Shown: positions 7,559 to 16,044, counted from the stretch's first letter. The stretch: 64,000 nt of DNA from Sphingobium sp. YR768 (GCF_900111125.1 NZ_FOGE01000015.1:62001-126000), one strand, 5' to 3'. Numbers and translations are program-made. Notes: generated by a model from the letters alone, not told the origin.

Positions 7559-7589
7559 TTGAAATAATCACATTGCAATGTGATATGCT
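7559..7589 (+). promoter_or_regulatory. Probable sigma-70 promoter of ribB
   Basis: TTGAAA at 7559-7564 is a good -35 box, and the GATATGCT stretch at 7582-7589 offers a -10 hexamer at 17-19 bases spacing. The start of ribB is about 30 bases further on, after a strong GGGAAGGAG ribosome site. A perfect palindrome occupies the spacer, so a bound protein would block polymerase. I saw no FMN riboswitch consensus in the 115-base leader. Confidence 0.5.
7567..7584. promoter_or_regulatory. Perfect 18-bp palindrome in the ribB promoter
   Basis: ATCACATTGCAATGTGAT is a perfect inverted repeat with no mismatch, AT-rich in a GC-rich genome. It lies between the candidate -35 and -10 of ribB. A related half-site, ATTGTGAT, is at 7544-7551. 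The dyad form suggests a dimeric HTH repressor. The first gene it controls encodes a RibB that itself begins with an HTH domain, so autoregulation is the simplest idea. Confidence 0.65.
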
Positions 7590-7618
7590 GGCCACCCCGT
7601 CAAGGGAAGGAGTATATC

Positions 7619-8902
7619 ATGTCGTCCGCGCTTCTCGATTCCGTCCGCAGCCTCGTCACCGATGGCGGCATGTCCCGATCCGGTCTGGCGCGCGCCGCCG
7701 GCCTGCACGCCAATAGCCTGCGCAAGCTGGGCGAAAGCGACTGGAACCCGACGGCGGACACGCTGGGCAAGCTGGAAGCCTATCTCTTGAAGCGCGAGGG
7801 CGGCACCGCGCTCGCCAGCCCGGAAGAAATCATCAACGAAGCCCGCAACGGCCGCATGTTCATTCTGGTCGATGACGAGGATCGCGAGAATGAGGGCGAT
7901 CTGGTCATCCCCGCGCAGATGGCGACGCCCGATGCGATCAATTTCATGGCCACCCATGGCCGTGGCCTGATCTGCCTCGCCATGACGCGCCAGCGGGTCG
8001 AGCATCTGGGTCTGGACCTGATGAGCCGCAACAACGGCACCCGCCACGAAACCGCCTTCACCGTGTCGATCGAGGCGCGCGAAGGCGTGACCACCGGCAT
8101 CAGCGCCGCCGACCGTGCCCGCACCGTCTCCGTCGCGATCGACGGCGCGAAGGGCAAGGCGGATATCGTCACGCCCGGCCATGTCTTCCCGCTGATCGCC
8201 AAGGATGGCGGCGTGCTGGTGCGCACCGGCCATACCGAAGCGGCGGTGGATGTCGCGCGGCTGGCTGGCCTGAACCCGTCGGGCGTCATCTGCGAAGTCA
8301 TGAAGGATGACGGCACGATGGCGCGGCTCGACGACCTGATCGTCTTCGCGCAGAAGCATAAACTCAAGATCGGCACGATCCGCGACCTGATCGCCTATCG
8401 CCGCCGCCACGACCATATGGTCGAGCGCCGGTCCGAAACGACTTTCCACAGCAAGTGGGGCGGCGACTGGAAGGCGATCAGCTTCTACAACAAGGCGACG
8501 CAGAGCGAACAGCTGGTGTTGCAGAAGGGCCATGTCGTGCCCGACCAGCCGACGCTGGTGCGCATGCATCAGCTGTCGCTGCTGGACGATGTTTATGGCG
8601 CGGAAGGGCCGCGGGGCGACATGCTCGCCCGGTCGATGGACATCATCGGTCGTGAAGGCGCCGGCCTGATCGTGATCCTGACCGGCAATGAAGACGGCAA
8701 TTTCGTCACCCGCTGTGTCGAAGCGCATGCGGGCAAGGCGCCTGCCGGGATGGACGAATTGCGCAATTATGGCGTCGGCGCGCAGTTGCTCGCCGAACTG
8801 GGCGTGCATGACATGATTCTGCTGTCCAACACCCAGCACAGCCTGATCGCGCTTGACGGCTATGACCTCTCCGTGGTTGGGCAGCGCCCGATCGAGCTGT
8901 AA
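7619..8902 (+). CDS. ribB: HTH-RibB-RibX: DHBP synthase with N-terminal HTH and degenerate GCH II domain
   Basis: A 427-residue three-part protein. Residues 1-60 form an XRE-like helix-turn-helix ([20 protein letters not shown], then ...[12 protein letters not shown]). Residues about 68-265 are 3,4-dihydroxy-2-butanone-4-phosphate synthase, with the acidic [11 protein letters not shown] at 85-95 and [15 protein letters not shown]. The C-terminal part resembles GTP cyclohydrolase II, but the three zinc Cys of the usual CxxD...RCDCG region are absent ([14 protein letters not shown] here). It therefore corresponds to the RibX type without cyclohydrolase activity, and a true RibA is expected elsewhere. 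The ATG at 7619 follows a strong ribosome site. The fused HTH and the promoter palindrome suggest enzyme-linked autoregulation. Confidence 0.9.
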   Translation: MSSALLDSVRSLVTDGGMSRSGLARAAGLHANSLRKLGESDWNPTADTLGKLEAYLLKREGGTALASPEEIINEARNGRMFILVDDEDRENEGDLVIPAQMATPDAINFMATHGRGLICLAMTRQRVEHLGLDLMSRNNGTRHETAFTVSIEAREGVTTGISAADRARTVSVAIDGAKGKADIVTPGHVFPLIAKDGGVLVRTGHTEAAVDVARLAGLNPSGVICEVMKDDGTMARLDDLIVFAQKHKLKIGTIRDLIAYRRRHDHMVERRSETTFHSKWGGDWKAISFYNKATQSEQLVLQKGHVVPDQPTLVRMHQLSLLDDVYGAEGPRGDMLARSMDIIGREGAGLIVILTGNEDGNFVTRCVEAHAGKAPAGMDELRNYGVGAQLLAELGVHDMILLSNTQHSLIALDGYDLSVVGQRPIEL

Positions 8903-8913
8903 GGAACCAAGAC

Positions 8914-9336
8914 ATGGCGAAATTCCTGATCGTCGAAGCCCGCTTCTACGACCATCTCAACGACCTGCTGATCGAAGGCGCGAAGGCCGCGCTGGACGAG
9001 GCCGGCCATAAATATGAGGTGGTTACGGTGCCGGGCGCGCTGGAAATCCCGGGCGCGGTGGCGCTGGCGGCGGAAACCGGCCGCTATGACGGCTTCGTCG
9101 CGATCGGCGTGGTGATCCGCGGCGAAACCTATCATTTCGAAGTGGTGTCGAACGAAAGCGCCCGCGGCCTGATGGCGCTGAGCATGGACGCGATCCCGAT
9201 CGGCAACGGCATCCTGACCGTCGAGAATGAAGAACAGGCGCTGGTCCGCGCCCGCCCCGACCAGAAGGACAAGGGCGGCGAAGCGGCCAAGGCGGCGATC
9301 GCCATGCTGGGCTTGCGGGAACGCTTTGGCGCCTGA
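8914..9336 (+). CDS. ribH: 6,7-dimethyl-8-ribityllumazine synthase
   Basis: A 140-residue lumazine synthase, close to the family length. It condenses the RibB product dihydroxybutanone phosphate with the RibD-derived pyrimidine to give lumazine. Visible motifs: [11 protein letters not shown] with the aromatic stacking residue near the N-terminus, [16 protein letters not shown] for substrate phosphate binding, [13 protein letters not shown] with the catalytic His, and [11 protein letters not shown]. It starts 11 bases after ribB and surely shares its transcript. A strong terminator follows. nusB, a common next gene elsewhere, is not here. Confidence 0.95.
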   Translation: MAKFLIVEARFYDHLNDLLIEGAKAALDEAGHKYEVVTVPGALEIPGAVALAAETGRYDGFVAIGVVIRGETYHFEVVSNESARGLMALSMDAIPIGNGILTVENEEQALVRARPDQKDKGGEAAKAAIAMLGLRERFGA

Positions 9337-9362
9337 TTGAGGCGCGACTTGTGAATGGAAAG

Positions 9363-9392
9363 GGGCGGTACCCGAACGGACCGCCCTTTTTT
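9363..9392 (+). terminator. Rho-independent terminator after ribH
   Basis: GGGCGGT (9363-9369) and ACCGCCC (9380-9386) form a perfect 7-bp stem with a 10-base loop, followed by TTTTTT. It ends the ribB-ribH transcript. Confidence 0.85.
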
Positions 9393-9674
9393 GTATCTGC
9401 GCGACTTGTCCGAAAGGTCGCTTGGTGACGAGGACGTACAGGGGTAGCTGGTTGGCTTGACACATGCCGGTTGAGCGTGCGGCAGTGGACGCTGAACGAT
9501 GCGCGCCTGATGCAGGCGCTATCGCCATCGGGATATGGCCTGGCCTAACCGCTATGACCCGCGCATCTCCCTCAAAAGCCAACAAGGGCACCCGTCTACA
9601 GCAATCCGGCCTTGGTCCGGTACCTTCGCAACCGTCTCGCCTGCGGGAGCGGGAACAGGATCCGCTTATGTGCT
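9393..9674. other. Intergenic stretch without a recognisable gene
   Basis: About 280 bases between the ribH terminator and the end of fixJ. Short frames exist on both strands but none has a ribosome site together with a plausible protein sequence. I see no RNA gene, repeat or clear promoter. The region lies downstream of both flanking transcripts, so it may simply be a spacer or a decayed gene. Confidence 0.5.
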
Positions 9675-10304
9675 CTACCCGCCTGTCGCCTCCGCGCCAT
9701 CCCCGGCGTGGAAGGCAATCCGCAGCGCTTCGGCCAGGCTCTTCACTTCCAGCTTCTGCATCAGGTTGGCGCGGTGGATTTCCACTGTGCGGGGGCTGAT
9801 GCCCAGGTCATAGGCGATGCTCTTATTGGGTAGCCCCTCGACGAGGCCATCCAGTACGTCGCGTTCCCGGTCGGTCAGGACGTTAAGGCGCGCCTGTGCT
9901 TCCTGCGCGCGGGCGCTTGCCCCGCGTGCGGCCACCGATTGTTTGCGGGCCGCCTCGATACAGGCGAGCAGCGATTGCTTGTCGAACGGCTTTTCGATGA
10001 AATCGCTGGCTCCGGCCTTCATCGCCGCGACCGCCATGTCGACGTCGCCATGGCCGGTCATGATCACGACCGGCAGCATCACGCCGCGCGCGCGCAATTC
10101 GCGCTGCACCTCCAGCCCGTCCATGTCGGGCATGCGCACGTCCAGCAGCACGCAGCCCTGCGGCAGGTCGGCGGCCTCCTTCAGGAAGGGCAGGCCGCCG
10201 TCGAACAGGGTGACGGCAAAGCCGCTGGTCTTGAGCAGGAAGGACAGGGACCGGCGGATCGCCTCGTCATCGTCCACGACATAAATGGGATAGGTGTCGC
10301 TCAT
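9675..10304 (-). CDS. fixJ: FixJ-family response regulator
   Basis: A 209-residue two-domain regulator. The receiver (1-120) has the acidic pair D11/D12, phospho-acceptor D55 in [11 protein letters not shown], and K105 in FIEKPFD. A LuxR-type HTH follows (about 140-205: [20 protein letters not shown], then [14 protein letters not shown]). Its ATG overlaps the stop of the kinase gene (ATGA), so the two are cotranslated. FixJ proteins activate genes for low-oxygen life, usually through a FixK. No fixK is in the window, but likely FNR/FixK boxes stand in front of hemN and ompW 3 kb away. Length and layout are those of the FixJ/TodT class. Confidence 0.9.
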   Translation of the reverse strand: MSDTYPIYVVDDDEAIRRSLSFLLKTSGFAVTLFDGGLPFLKEAADLPQGCVLLDVRMPDMDGLEVQRELRARGVMLPVVIMTGHGDVDMAVAAMKAGASDFIEKPFDKQSLLACIEAARKQSVAARGASARAQEAQARLNVLTDRERDVLDGLVEGLPNKSIAYDLGISPRTVEIHRANLMQKLEVKSLAEALRIAFHAGDGAEATGG

Positions 10305-11449
10305 TCTTCGTCCGCGCGGTCCAGGGTGAAATGAAAGGCGGTCCCGCCCCAGGGGGAGGGGGTCGCCCAGATGCGGCCGCCATGGCCTTCGACTATGGTC
10401 TGGCTGATCGACAGGCCCACGCCCATGCCGGTCGCCTTGCTGGTGGTGAAGGGGGTGAAGAGCGTGCGCGACATGTCGGGGCTGAGACCCGGCCCGGAAT
10501 CGGCGACCACCACCTCCACCTTGCCATCCTCCACCGGTATGGCCGTCAGGCGCAGGATGCGGACCGGGCGGCCCTCCATCGCTTCGACCGCATTCCTGAC
10601 GAGGTTGATGATGACCTGCTGCAACTGCACCCGGTTGACCAGCACATGGTCGACGGCGCGGTCGACCTGCACGTCCATGTCGATGCCGCGGCTGTCGGTG
10701 CCGATGAAGGCCAGTGCCGCCCCTTCCGCCAGCAGCGCGCGCATCGGTTCGGGCTGGCGCACGGTTTCGCCGCGCTTGATGAACTCGCGCAGCGACCGGA
10801 TGATCTCGCCCGCGCGCAGCGCCTGTTTTGCGCTTTCATCCATCGCCTCGCCCAGCATCTCGCGGTCGACCTCGCCCGGCATGGCGAGCAGGTCGCGCCC
10901 TGCCTCCATATAATTGGCGATCGCGGTCAGCGGCTGGTTCAGTTCATGCGCCAGCGCGGACGCCAGCGTGCCCATCGCCGTCACCCGGCTGGCATGGGCG
11001 AGCTCGGATTGCAGGTCGGCGACCCGCCGTTCGGCCTGTTGCCGCTCGGTAAGGTCGCGGATGAAGCCGGTGAACAGCCGCTGCCCCTGATCCTGCACTT
11101 CGCCCACCGACAATTCGATCGGAAAGGTGGAACCGTCCCGCCGCCGCGCGCTGGTGAGGCGACCGACGCCGATGATCCGCTTTTCGCCGGTGGTGCGATA
11201 ATGCTCGATATAGCCGTCATGCCGTTCCCGGTCGGGGGAGGGCATCAGCATCGAGATATTCTCGCCCAGCACGTCGCTTTCGGCATATTGGAACATGCGC
11301 TGTGCCGCCGCGCTGAACGACACGATCCGCCCGCGCAGGTCGATCACGATCAGCGCATCGGGCACCGTCGCTAGGATCGATCCCAGCAGCGCCTGTTCCA
11401 GACTATGCGCATTCGTAAGTGCGTCGCTGTCATCATCCGCTACCGCCAT
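10301..11449 (-). CDS. fixL: FixL-like oxygen-sensing histidine kinase with haem PAS
   Basis: A 382-residue kinase without membrane segments. The PAS domain (about 20-135) follows rhizobial FixL closely. H77 in [10 protein letters not shown] corresponds to the haem-ligand His200 of Bradyrhizobium FixL, and I92 and R97 in RIIGVGR correspond to the distal Ile215 and Arg220, so haem and oxygen binding are expected. The kinase core has H168 in LAHELNQPL, the N box [10 protein letters not shown], and ADSGPG and [12 protein letters not shown] motifs. The ATG at 11449 matches the natural start of the domain. Longer readings run into the stress-protein gene. It forms a coupled pair with fixJ. Confidence 0.9.
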   Translation of the reverse strand: MAVADDDSDALTNAHSLEQALLGSILATVPDALIVIDLRGRIVSFSAAAQRMFQYAESDVLGENISMLMPSPDRERHDGYIEHYRTTGEKRIIGVGRLTSARRRDGSTFPIELSVGEVQDQGQRLFTGFIRDLTERQQAERRVADLQSELAHASRVTAMGTLASALAHELNQPLTAIANYMEAGRDLLAMPGEVDREMLGEAMDESAKQALRAGEIIRSLREFIKRGETVRQPEPMRALLAEGAALAFIGTDSRGIDMDVQVDRAVDHVLVNRVQLQQVIINLVRNAVEAMEGRPVRILRLTAIPVEDGKVEVVVADSGPGLSPDMSRTLFTPFTTSKATGMGVGLSISQTIVEGHGGRIWATPSPWGGTAFHFTLDRADEE

Positions 11450-11469
11450 GCGCCTTCCATGCCGTCCTT

Positions 11470-12282
11470 TCAGTGCGCCAGCAAGAGCGGCACGGGCGCG
11501 GTGCGCAGCAGCGAGCGAGTGACGCCACCGAAGATCAGTTCGCGCCAGCGGCCATGGCCAAAGGCGCCCATCACGACCCAGTCGGCACCCAAGGTGGCGA
11601 TCGCTTCCCGCAGGGCGATATCGGTCGTCCGGTCGGCGCGCGGCCAACTGTGCAATTGCGCCTTTATGCCATGGCGGGCCAGATATTCCGGCGCATCGAT
11701 CGCAGGAAAGGGCGTGTCGCGATCCTCCACGGTCACGATGTCGACCGCCTCCGCCAGCTTGAGCAGCGGCACTGCTGCGCGCAGCGCGGCCCCGGCGGGA
11801 TGCGATCCGTCCCACGCCACCAGCGCGCGGCCGGTGACGGCAAAGCCCTTCGCCTCCAGCGGCACGGCCAGCACCGGCGTCCGTCCGCCCAGCGCCAGAT
11901 CGGCGGCGATTGGCAGGGGGGATTGCAGGCTGCTCCGCCCGCCTTCGGGCAGGCTGGCGACGATCAGGTCCGCCAATTTCGCCGCATCGAGCAGGCCGGG
12001 CAGGCTGTCGCCCTCCATCTGGCGCCAGTCCCAGGCGACGTCCTCCTGCACGAAGCGCGCCTCGATCCGGGTGCGGAAGGCCTGATCTATCGCATGGAGT
12101 TCCGCCGCGATCACCGGGGAATAGCCCATGCCATCCTGCGCCCCTGCCGCCATCAGTTCGGGCATGGGCGTCACCTGGACGCACTGGACATGGGCGCTAC
12201 AGGCGCGGGCCAGATCGCAGGCGGCCTGCAACCGGCTTTCGGCGCCCAGATCGTCATGGATATGCAGCAGGATCGTCTTCAT
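11470..12282 (-). CDS. Tandem universal stress protein (UspA family)
   Basis: A 270-residue protein made of two UspA domains. The first begins [11 protein letters not shown]. The second begins near residue 150 and ends with the nucleotide-binding glycine pattern [15 protein letters not shown]...RSLL. Only the second domain keeps the full ATP-type signature. Tandem Usp proteins often belong to low-oxygen and stress regulons in alphaproteobacteria, and this one sits 20 bases before fixL on the same strand. It probably shares its transcript. Its biochemical role (nucleotide-controlled stress switch) is inferred from family only. Confidence 0.85.
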   Translation of the reverse strand: MKTILLHIHDDLGAESRLQAACDLARACSAHVQCVQVTPMPELMAAGAQDGMGYSPVIAAELHAIDQAFRTRIEARFVQEDVAWDWRQMEGDSLPGLLDAAKLADLIVASLPEGGRSSLQSPLPIAADLALGGRTPVLAVPLEAKGFAVTGRALVAWDGSHPAGAALRAAVPLLKLAEAVDIVTVEDRDTPFPAIDAPEYLARHGIKAQLHSWPRADRTTDIALREAIATLGADWVVMGAFGHGRWRELIFGGVTRSLLRTAPVPLLLAH

Positions 12283-12388
12283 GACATGTCTCCATCCGTT
12301 CCTGACCGGATTAGGCCTGCCCCCGTAGGACCACCATCAGGGATAGTCCTTATAGCATTTTCGGGCTTGAAACGGGATTCAAACCGGC

Positions 12389-12739
12389 ATGACGTGGACC
12401 ACGATACGCCTCGAACTCGGCCGCACGCCGGCCTTTCCCAACGGGTCCGCTGCGCGCAGCTATGTGATGCGGCTGCCGCTGGGTGCGGACGGCCAGATCG
12501 ACGAGCAGGAATATGGCCACAATCCCGAATATGCGACCGTGCGCCGTTTCTGGCCCAATGAGCCGGACCGGCACGGCCATCTGCTGCGCACGGCCGAGGG
12601 GTGGGCGCTGTCCTATGCGCCGGAAGACGCCCCGCTGTCGCTGGAAGCCGCGATGATCCGGTCGGGCAGTCATATGACGCTGACCGAACCGGGTGGTCTG
12701 CGCCTGCCCTTCGAGGTGAAGGCGCTGGGTTCGATCTGA
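12389..12739 (+). CDS. Conserved hypothetical protein, 116 aa
   Basis: A soluble 116-residue protein beginning MTWTTIRLELGRTPAFPNGS and rich in aromatic and charged residues, without signal peptide or membrane segment. It contains ARSYVMRLPLGADGQID, then RRFWPNEPDRHGHLL and a Met/Ser-rich end. I do not recognise a Pfam family with confidence. It is divergent from the stress-protein gene with about 100 bases between, and convergent with ompW, with a shared stem-loop behind. Codon use matches its neighbours. No function is proposed. Confidence 0.7.
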   Translation: MTWTTIRLELGRTPAFPNGSAARSYVMRLPLGADGQIDEQEYGHNPEYATVRRFWPNEPDRHGHLLRTAEGWALSYAPEDAPLSLEAAMIRSGSHMTLTEPGGLRLPFEVKALGSI

Positions 12740-12766
12740 AGCCATTTTTCCGTCATCACGAAAGAC

Positions 12767-12798
12767 AGCGGCGGCATCCCGGCCGGAATGCCGCCGCT
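12767..12798. terminator. Stem-loop between convergent genes
   Basis: AGCGGCGGCAT (12767-12777) pairs perfectly with ATGCCGCCGCT (12788-12798) around a 10-base loop. It lies exactly between the ends of the hypothetical gene and ompW and could end both transcripts. T-runs are poor on either side, so efficiency is uncertain. Confidence 0.55.
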
Positions 12799-12804
12799 CT
12801 GGCG

Positions 12805-13467
12805 TCACAGCTTGAAGCCGACGCCCACGCCGAAGACGAACGGGTCGAGATGGACGCGCACCTTCTGCACCCCGGCCGCCGTGGTCGACAGGCGCGTGGT
12901 CGTGTCCATGTCGATATATTTGACGTCGAGATTGAGGAACATCCGGTCATTGAGTTGGATGTCGACGCCTGCCTGCCCGGCCACGCCGAAGCTGTCGGAC
13001 ATATGCACTTTCGTATCGCCCACCGCGCCTTCCAGCGCGCTCGACGCCTTCTCATTATAGAAGATGGTGTAGTTCACACCTGCGCCGACATAGGGGCGGA
13101 TCTTGCCTTCGGGCAGGAAATGATATTGCGCCGTCAGCGTCGGCGGCAGCACCCAGGTCGATGCCAGCTTGCCCAGCGATCCGGTCGTGCCGGTGCGGCC
13201 GCTGGCGGAATGTTTCGTGGTGGCCGCGATCAGTTCGAAGCCGATATGGTCGGTCGCCATATAGGTGAAGTCGATTTCCGGCGTCACCGCATTGTCGACG
13301 CTGACCTTCTCGCCGGGAAAGCCGGGCAGGACGCTGCTGCTCTTCTCATTGGGCGCGACCATGATGCCGCGCAGACGGATCAGTACGTCGCCCTGTCTGG
13401 CCTGTGCCGGGGTGGCCAGTGCGCCCGCGATTGCGGCGGCGCCCAGCATTATGCCCTTGATATGCAT
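12805..13467 (-). CDS. ompW: OmpW-family outer membrane protein
   Basis: A 220-residue beta-barrel precursor. A Sec signal (MHIKGIMLGAAAIAGALATPAQA, cleaved after about residue 23) is followed by an eight-strand OmpW barrel. Family stretches include GDVLIRLRGIMVAPNEKSS near the mature N-terminus, LPPTLTAQYHFLP, RPYVGAGVNYTIFYNE, and a C-terminal strand ending in FGVGVGFKL. The ATG at 13467 has a GGAG ribosome site. OmpW proteins form narrow hydrophobic channels and are widely induced under oxygen limitation. Here the gene diverges from hemN across a spacer holding two FNR/FixK-like boxes, which supports such control. Confidence 0.9.
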   Translation of the reverse strand: MHIKGIMLGAAAIAGALATPAQARQGDVLIRLRGIMVAPNEKSSSVLPGFPGEKVSVDNAVTPEIDFTYMATDHIGFELIAATTKHSASGRTGTTGSLGKLASTWVLPPTLTAQYHFLPEGKIRPYVGAGVNYTIFYNEKASSALEGAVGDTKVHMSDSFGVAGQAGVDIQLNDRMFLNLDVKYIDMDTTTRLSTTAAGVQKVRVHLDPFVFGVGVGFKL

Positions 13468-13528
13468 GAGGGGGGTCTCCTTCCCTTGGTTGATGACCCG
13501 CCTTTGCGCCCGGCCGCGCGTGTCGGCA

Positions 13529-13542
13529 TTGATCGAGCGCAA
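13529..13542. promoter_or_regulatory. FNR/FixK-like box 1 (ompW-hemN spacer)
   Basis: TTGATCGAGCGCAA matches the FNR/FixK pattern TTGAY-N4-RTCAA with one side in the common TTGCG form (reverse reading TTGCG-CTCG-ATCAA). Its centre is 68 bases from the ompW start and 53 from hemN, so it could serve either divergent promoter. Confidence 0.65.
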
Positions 13543-13550
13543 GCCGCAAT

Positions 13551-13564
13551 TTGACATGGCGCAA
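13551..13564. promoter_or_regulatory. FNR/FixK-like box 2 (ompW-hemN spacer)
   Basis: TTGACATGGCGCAA has the same half-sites (TTGAC and TTGCG) and the same 4-base gap as box 1, 22 bases further on. The pair spaced two helical turns apart is unlikely by chance in front of two classic oxygen-regulated genes. Confidence 0.55.
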
Positions 13565-13588
13565 TGCAGGGGGAGGGCCGGTTATGCG

Positions 13589-14908
13589 ATGCCGCTCTGC
13601 ATGTGGACCTATCATCCCGACCTGCTGGCCCGGCCGGTGCCGCGCTACACCAGCTATCCCACCGCCGCGCAGTTCGGCGACGCCGTCGGCGCGGCCGATC
13701 TTGCCAGTCGGCTCGATGCGGTGGTGGAGGACACGGCGCTGTCGCTCTATGTCCACATTCCCTATTGCCATGACATATGCTGGTATTGCGGTTGCAACAC
13801 CGGGGCCGCCAACAAGGCGCAGCGCCTGAGCGCCTATGTCGACGCGCTGGAGCGGGAAATTGCGATGGTCGCCGCGCGGCTGGGCGGGCGCGGGCGGGTG
13901 GGGCGCATCGCCTTTGGCGGGGGCAGCCCCAATTCCCTGCCGCTGGTCGATTTCATCCGGCTGCTCCAGCATATCACCCTGTGTTTCGAGGCGCATGACG
14001 CGCAGATTTCGGTCGAACTGGACCCCCGCCAACTGGACGCCCGGTGGATCGAGGCGATGGCGGTGATGGGGGTGGATCGGGTCAATCTGGGCGTGCAGAC
14101 CTTCACGCCGCATGTGCAGGCGCGGATCGGGCGCATCCAGCCGCTCGACATGGTGGAGCGGGCGGTCGAGGGCTTCGCCCGGGCTGGTGTCGCCACCGGG
14201 TTCGACCTGATGTACGGATTGCCCGGCCAGACGATGGACGATCTGGCGGCCACGCTGGACGCCAGCAGCGCCATGGCGCCTGCGCGCATCGCCTTGTTCG
14301 GCTATGCGCATATGCCGCGACTGCTGCCGCGTCAGCGCCGGATCGATGCGCAGGATTTGCCTGATGTCGCAACGCGGTTCGCGATGGCGGATGCCGGGCA
14401 TCGGCAACTGACGGCGGCAGGCTGGCAGCCGGTGGGGTTCGATCATTTCGCGCGGCCGGATGACGGGCTGGCTATCGCCGTGCGGCAGGGGCGGTTGCGG
14501 CGCAATTTTCAGGGCTTTACCGACGATCCGGCCGATGTGCTGCTAGGCTTCGGGGCAAGCGCGATCAGCCAGTTTCCCGATCTGATCGTCCAGAATGAGA
14601 AGCGCGCGGGGCCATGGCGCGAACGGATCGAGGCGGGGGCACTGACCGCATCGCGCGGCACGCTGCGCAGCGCGGACGATCGTCGGCGCGGCCGGGTGAT
14701 CGAAGCGCTGTTGTGTCGGGGCGAGGCGCAGGTGGGGGAAGGGCTGGCGATGCCGGACCTGCGCATGTTCGAGCAACTGGGGCTGGTGCATGTCACTGCC
14801 GGGCGGCTGGCGCTGACGCCGCAGGCTCTGCCCTATGCCCGCAGCATCGCCGCCTGTTTCGACGCCTATCTCCAGCCGGTCGAGCAGCGGTTCAGCCATG
14901 CGGTGTAG
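13589..14908 (+). CDS. hemN: Oxygen-independent coproporphyrinogen III oxidase
   Basis: A 439-residue radical-SAM enzyme of anaerobic haem synthesis. It decarboxylates coproporphyrinogen III to protoporphyrinogen IX. The 4Fe-4S motif CHDICWYC is at C60-C64-C67, with the extra Cys typical of HemN (CGC). Other marks are PRYTSYPTA near the N-terminus, GGGSPNSL for SAM binding, VNLGVQTF, and GFDLMYGLPGQT. I chose ATG 13589, 11 bases after GGGGGAGGG. 13601 is possible. Placing it beside ompW and near fixLJ, behind FNR-like boxes, fits low-oxygen induction of haem synthesis. Confidence 0.92.
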   Translation: MPLCMWTYHPDLLARPVPRYTSYPTAAQFGDAVGAADLASRLDAVVEDTALSLYVHIPYCHDICWYCGCNTGAANKAQRLSAYVDALEREIAMVAARLGGRGRVGRIAFGGGSPNSLPLVDFIRLLQHITLCFEAHDAQISVELDPRQLDARWIEAMAVMGVDRVNLGVQTFTPHVQARIGRIQPLDMVERAVEGFARAGVATGFDLMYGLPGQTMDDLAATLDASSAMAPARIALFGYAHMPRLLPRQRRIDAQDLPDVATRFAMADAGHRQLTAAGWQPVGFDHFARPDDGLAIAVRQGRLRRNFQGFTDDPADVLLGFGASAISQFPDLIVQNEKRAGPWRERIEAGALTASRGTLRSADDRRRGRVIEALLCRGEAQVGEGLAMPDLRMFEQLGLVHVTAGRLALTPQALPYARSIAACFDAYLQPVEQRFSHAV

Positions 14909-15128
14909 CGGCCTGTTGCTGGCGGCGCTGGTCGCCACGACCATCGCGCCGCGTCCCGCCGCATCCGGCGCCATGGTGGCGGGCTTTTGCGGGCAGGCCC
15001 CGCCGGGCTGGAAACCGCCCTGGCAGCGCAAGCCGGCTGCGCCGTCGGCGCCCGATACCACCTGTCACCTGATGCTGTGCGATCGGCGCAAGGCGGGCGG
15101 CAAAGCCGGAGCGGAAAGTCCGGCATAG
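14898..15128 (+). CDS. Small secreted Cys-containing protein, 76 aa
   Basis: Begins inside the end of hemN (overlap 11 bases). It has a clear Sec signal (MRCSGLLLAALVATTIAPRP...) followed by a short, Pro/Lys-rich mature part with three Cys in C-x(29)-C-x(4)-C order (FCGQ, TCHLMLC). I know no named family. It may bind metal or be disulfide-linked in the periplasm. The signal peptide makes it more credible than the many shadow frames here, but its size leaves doubt. Confidence 0.5.
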   Translation: MRCSGLLLAALVATTIAPRPAASGAMVAGFCGQAPPGWKPPWQRKPAAPSAPDTTCHLMLCDRRKAGGKAGAESPA

Positions 15129-15215
15129 CTTTTCTGTCCCGCGCGCCAGCATTGCTTGCGCGCCGATTCTCTATAGCATCGGTAGATAAGCCGTGCGATT
15201 CGGTCGGGAGGATAT

Positions 15216-15380
15216 ATGCAGGACGATCAGATGCAGGATCAGGACGGGCTTTTCGCCCGCTGGCGCACGCGCCTGTCGCAGGCCCTGTTGCGTGAGCCTG
15301 CCGTCATCCTGCTGGAACGGGATGCGGACGCGCTGGAGCAGGAGGCGGGCCTTTCTGCCCTTTGCGAAGCGGCGCACTGA
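15216..15380 (+). CDS. Small acidic protein, 54 aa
   Basis: A 54-residue frame starting MQDDQMQDQDGLFARWRTRL with a strong GGGAGGA site 4 bases upstream. It is mostly charged and probably helical (RLSQALLREPAVILLERDAD...), with one Cys near the end. No signal or membrane segment. It sits alone between the secreted small protein and the nitroreductase. The ribosome site and amphipathic composition support a real gene. Function unknown. Confidence 0.6.
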   Translation: MQDDQMQDQDGLFARWRTRLSQALLREPAVILLERDADALEQEAGLSALCEAAH

Positions 15381-15450
15381 CCCCCTTCGCATTTGATGCA
15401 GGCGCCCCTACATGGTGGCGGACCCTCATCGCATATTTGCAGGAGATAGA

Positions 15451-16044
15451 ATGGCTACCAATCCCCGCGCGGTAACCCGTGCCGTCGATACGCTTTTTCT
15501 CGATCGCTGGTCGCCCCGCGCATTCGATTCCTCCGCCATTCCGCAGGATGATCTGGACACGATTTTCGATGGTGCGCGCTGGGCGCCGTCCGCCTTCAAC
15601 TATCAGCCCTGGCGCTTCCTCTATGCGCATCGCGATGGCGCCGACTGGCAGCGTTTCCTGGACGTCCTGCTGCCTTTCAACCAGAGCTGGGTGCAGAATG
15701 CCGGCGCCATCGTCTTCGTCCTGTCCGACACGCTGATGGCGGCGCCGGGCTCCGAAGACTATAAGCCGTCCTACAGCCACAGCTTCGATGCCGGCGCCGC
15801 CTGGGCGCTGCTGGCGTTGCAAGCGACGCGGCTGGGCTACCACACCCATGGCATGACCGGGGTGGATTTCGACAAGGCGCGCGCCGAACTGGGCGTGCCC
15901 GATCGTTTCCGTATCGAAGCCGCCATCGCCATCGGCAAGCAGGGCGACAAGGCCGTGCTGCCCGAAGCGCTGCAGGCGCGCGAAGCGCCCAGCGATCGCA
16001 AGCCGATCGAGAGCTTCGCTTTCGAAGGGAATTTCCCCGCCTGA
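15451..16044 (+). CDS. Nitroreductase family protein (FMN)
   Basis: A 196-residue FMN-dependent oxidoreductase of the nitroreductase fold. The N-terminal phosphate-binding motif RWSPRAFDSS is at about residues 18-27, with GARWAPSAFNYQPWRF after it and a C-terminal GKQGDKAVLP that contributes to the flavin site. It reduces nitro, quinone or enone compounds with NAD(P)H. The physiological substrate is not given by sequence. The ATG at 15451 follows AGGAGA by 4 bases. A strong stem-loop lies 44 bases after its stop, just before the LOV photoreceptor gene. Confidence 0.88.
   Translation: MATNPRAVTRAVDTLFLDRWSPRAFDSSAIPQDDLDTIFDGARWAPSAFNYQPWRFLYAHRDGADWQRFLDVLLPFNQSWVQNAGAIVFVLSDTLMAAPGSEDYKPSYSHSFDAGAAWALLALQATRLGYHTHGMTGVDFDKARAELGVPDRFRIEAAIAIGKQGDKAVLPEALQAREAPSDRKPIESFAFEGNFPA

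Noticed and set aside
7504-7618. FMN riboswitch before ribB
   Set aside because: The short leader lacks the conserved RFN stretches by eye; a covariance search would settle this.
10301-11449. Idea that FixL has lost its haem ligand because KRIIG stands where Bradyrhizobium has PHIIG
   Set aside because: That His (214) is not the ligand. The ligand is His200 in the RHD motif, kept here as H77.
12367-12382. TTGAAACGGGATTCAA as a third FNR box before the stress protein
   Set aside because: Half-sites are 6 bases apart, not 4, and lack the TTGAT/TTGCG form.
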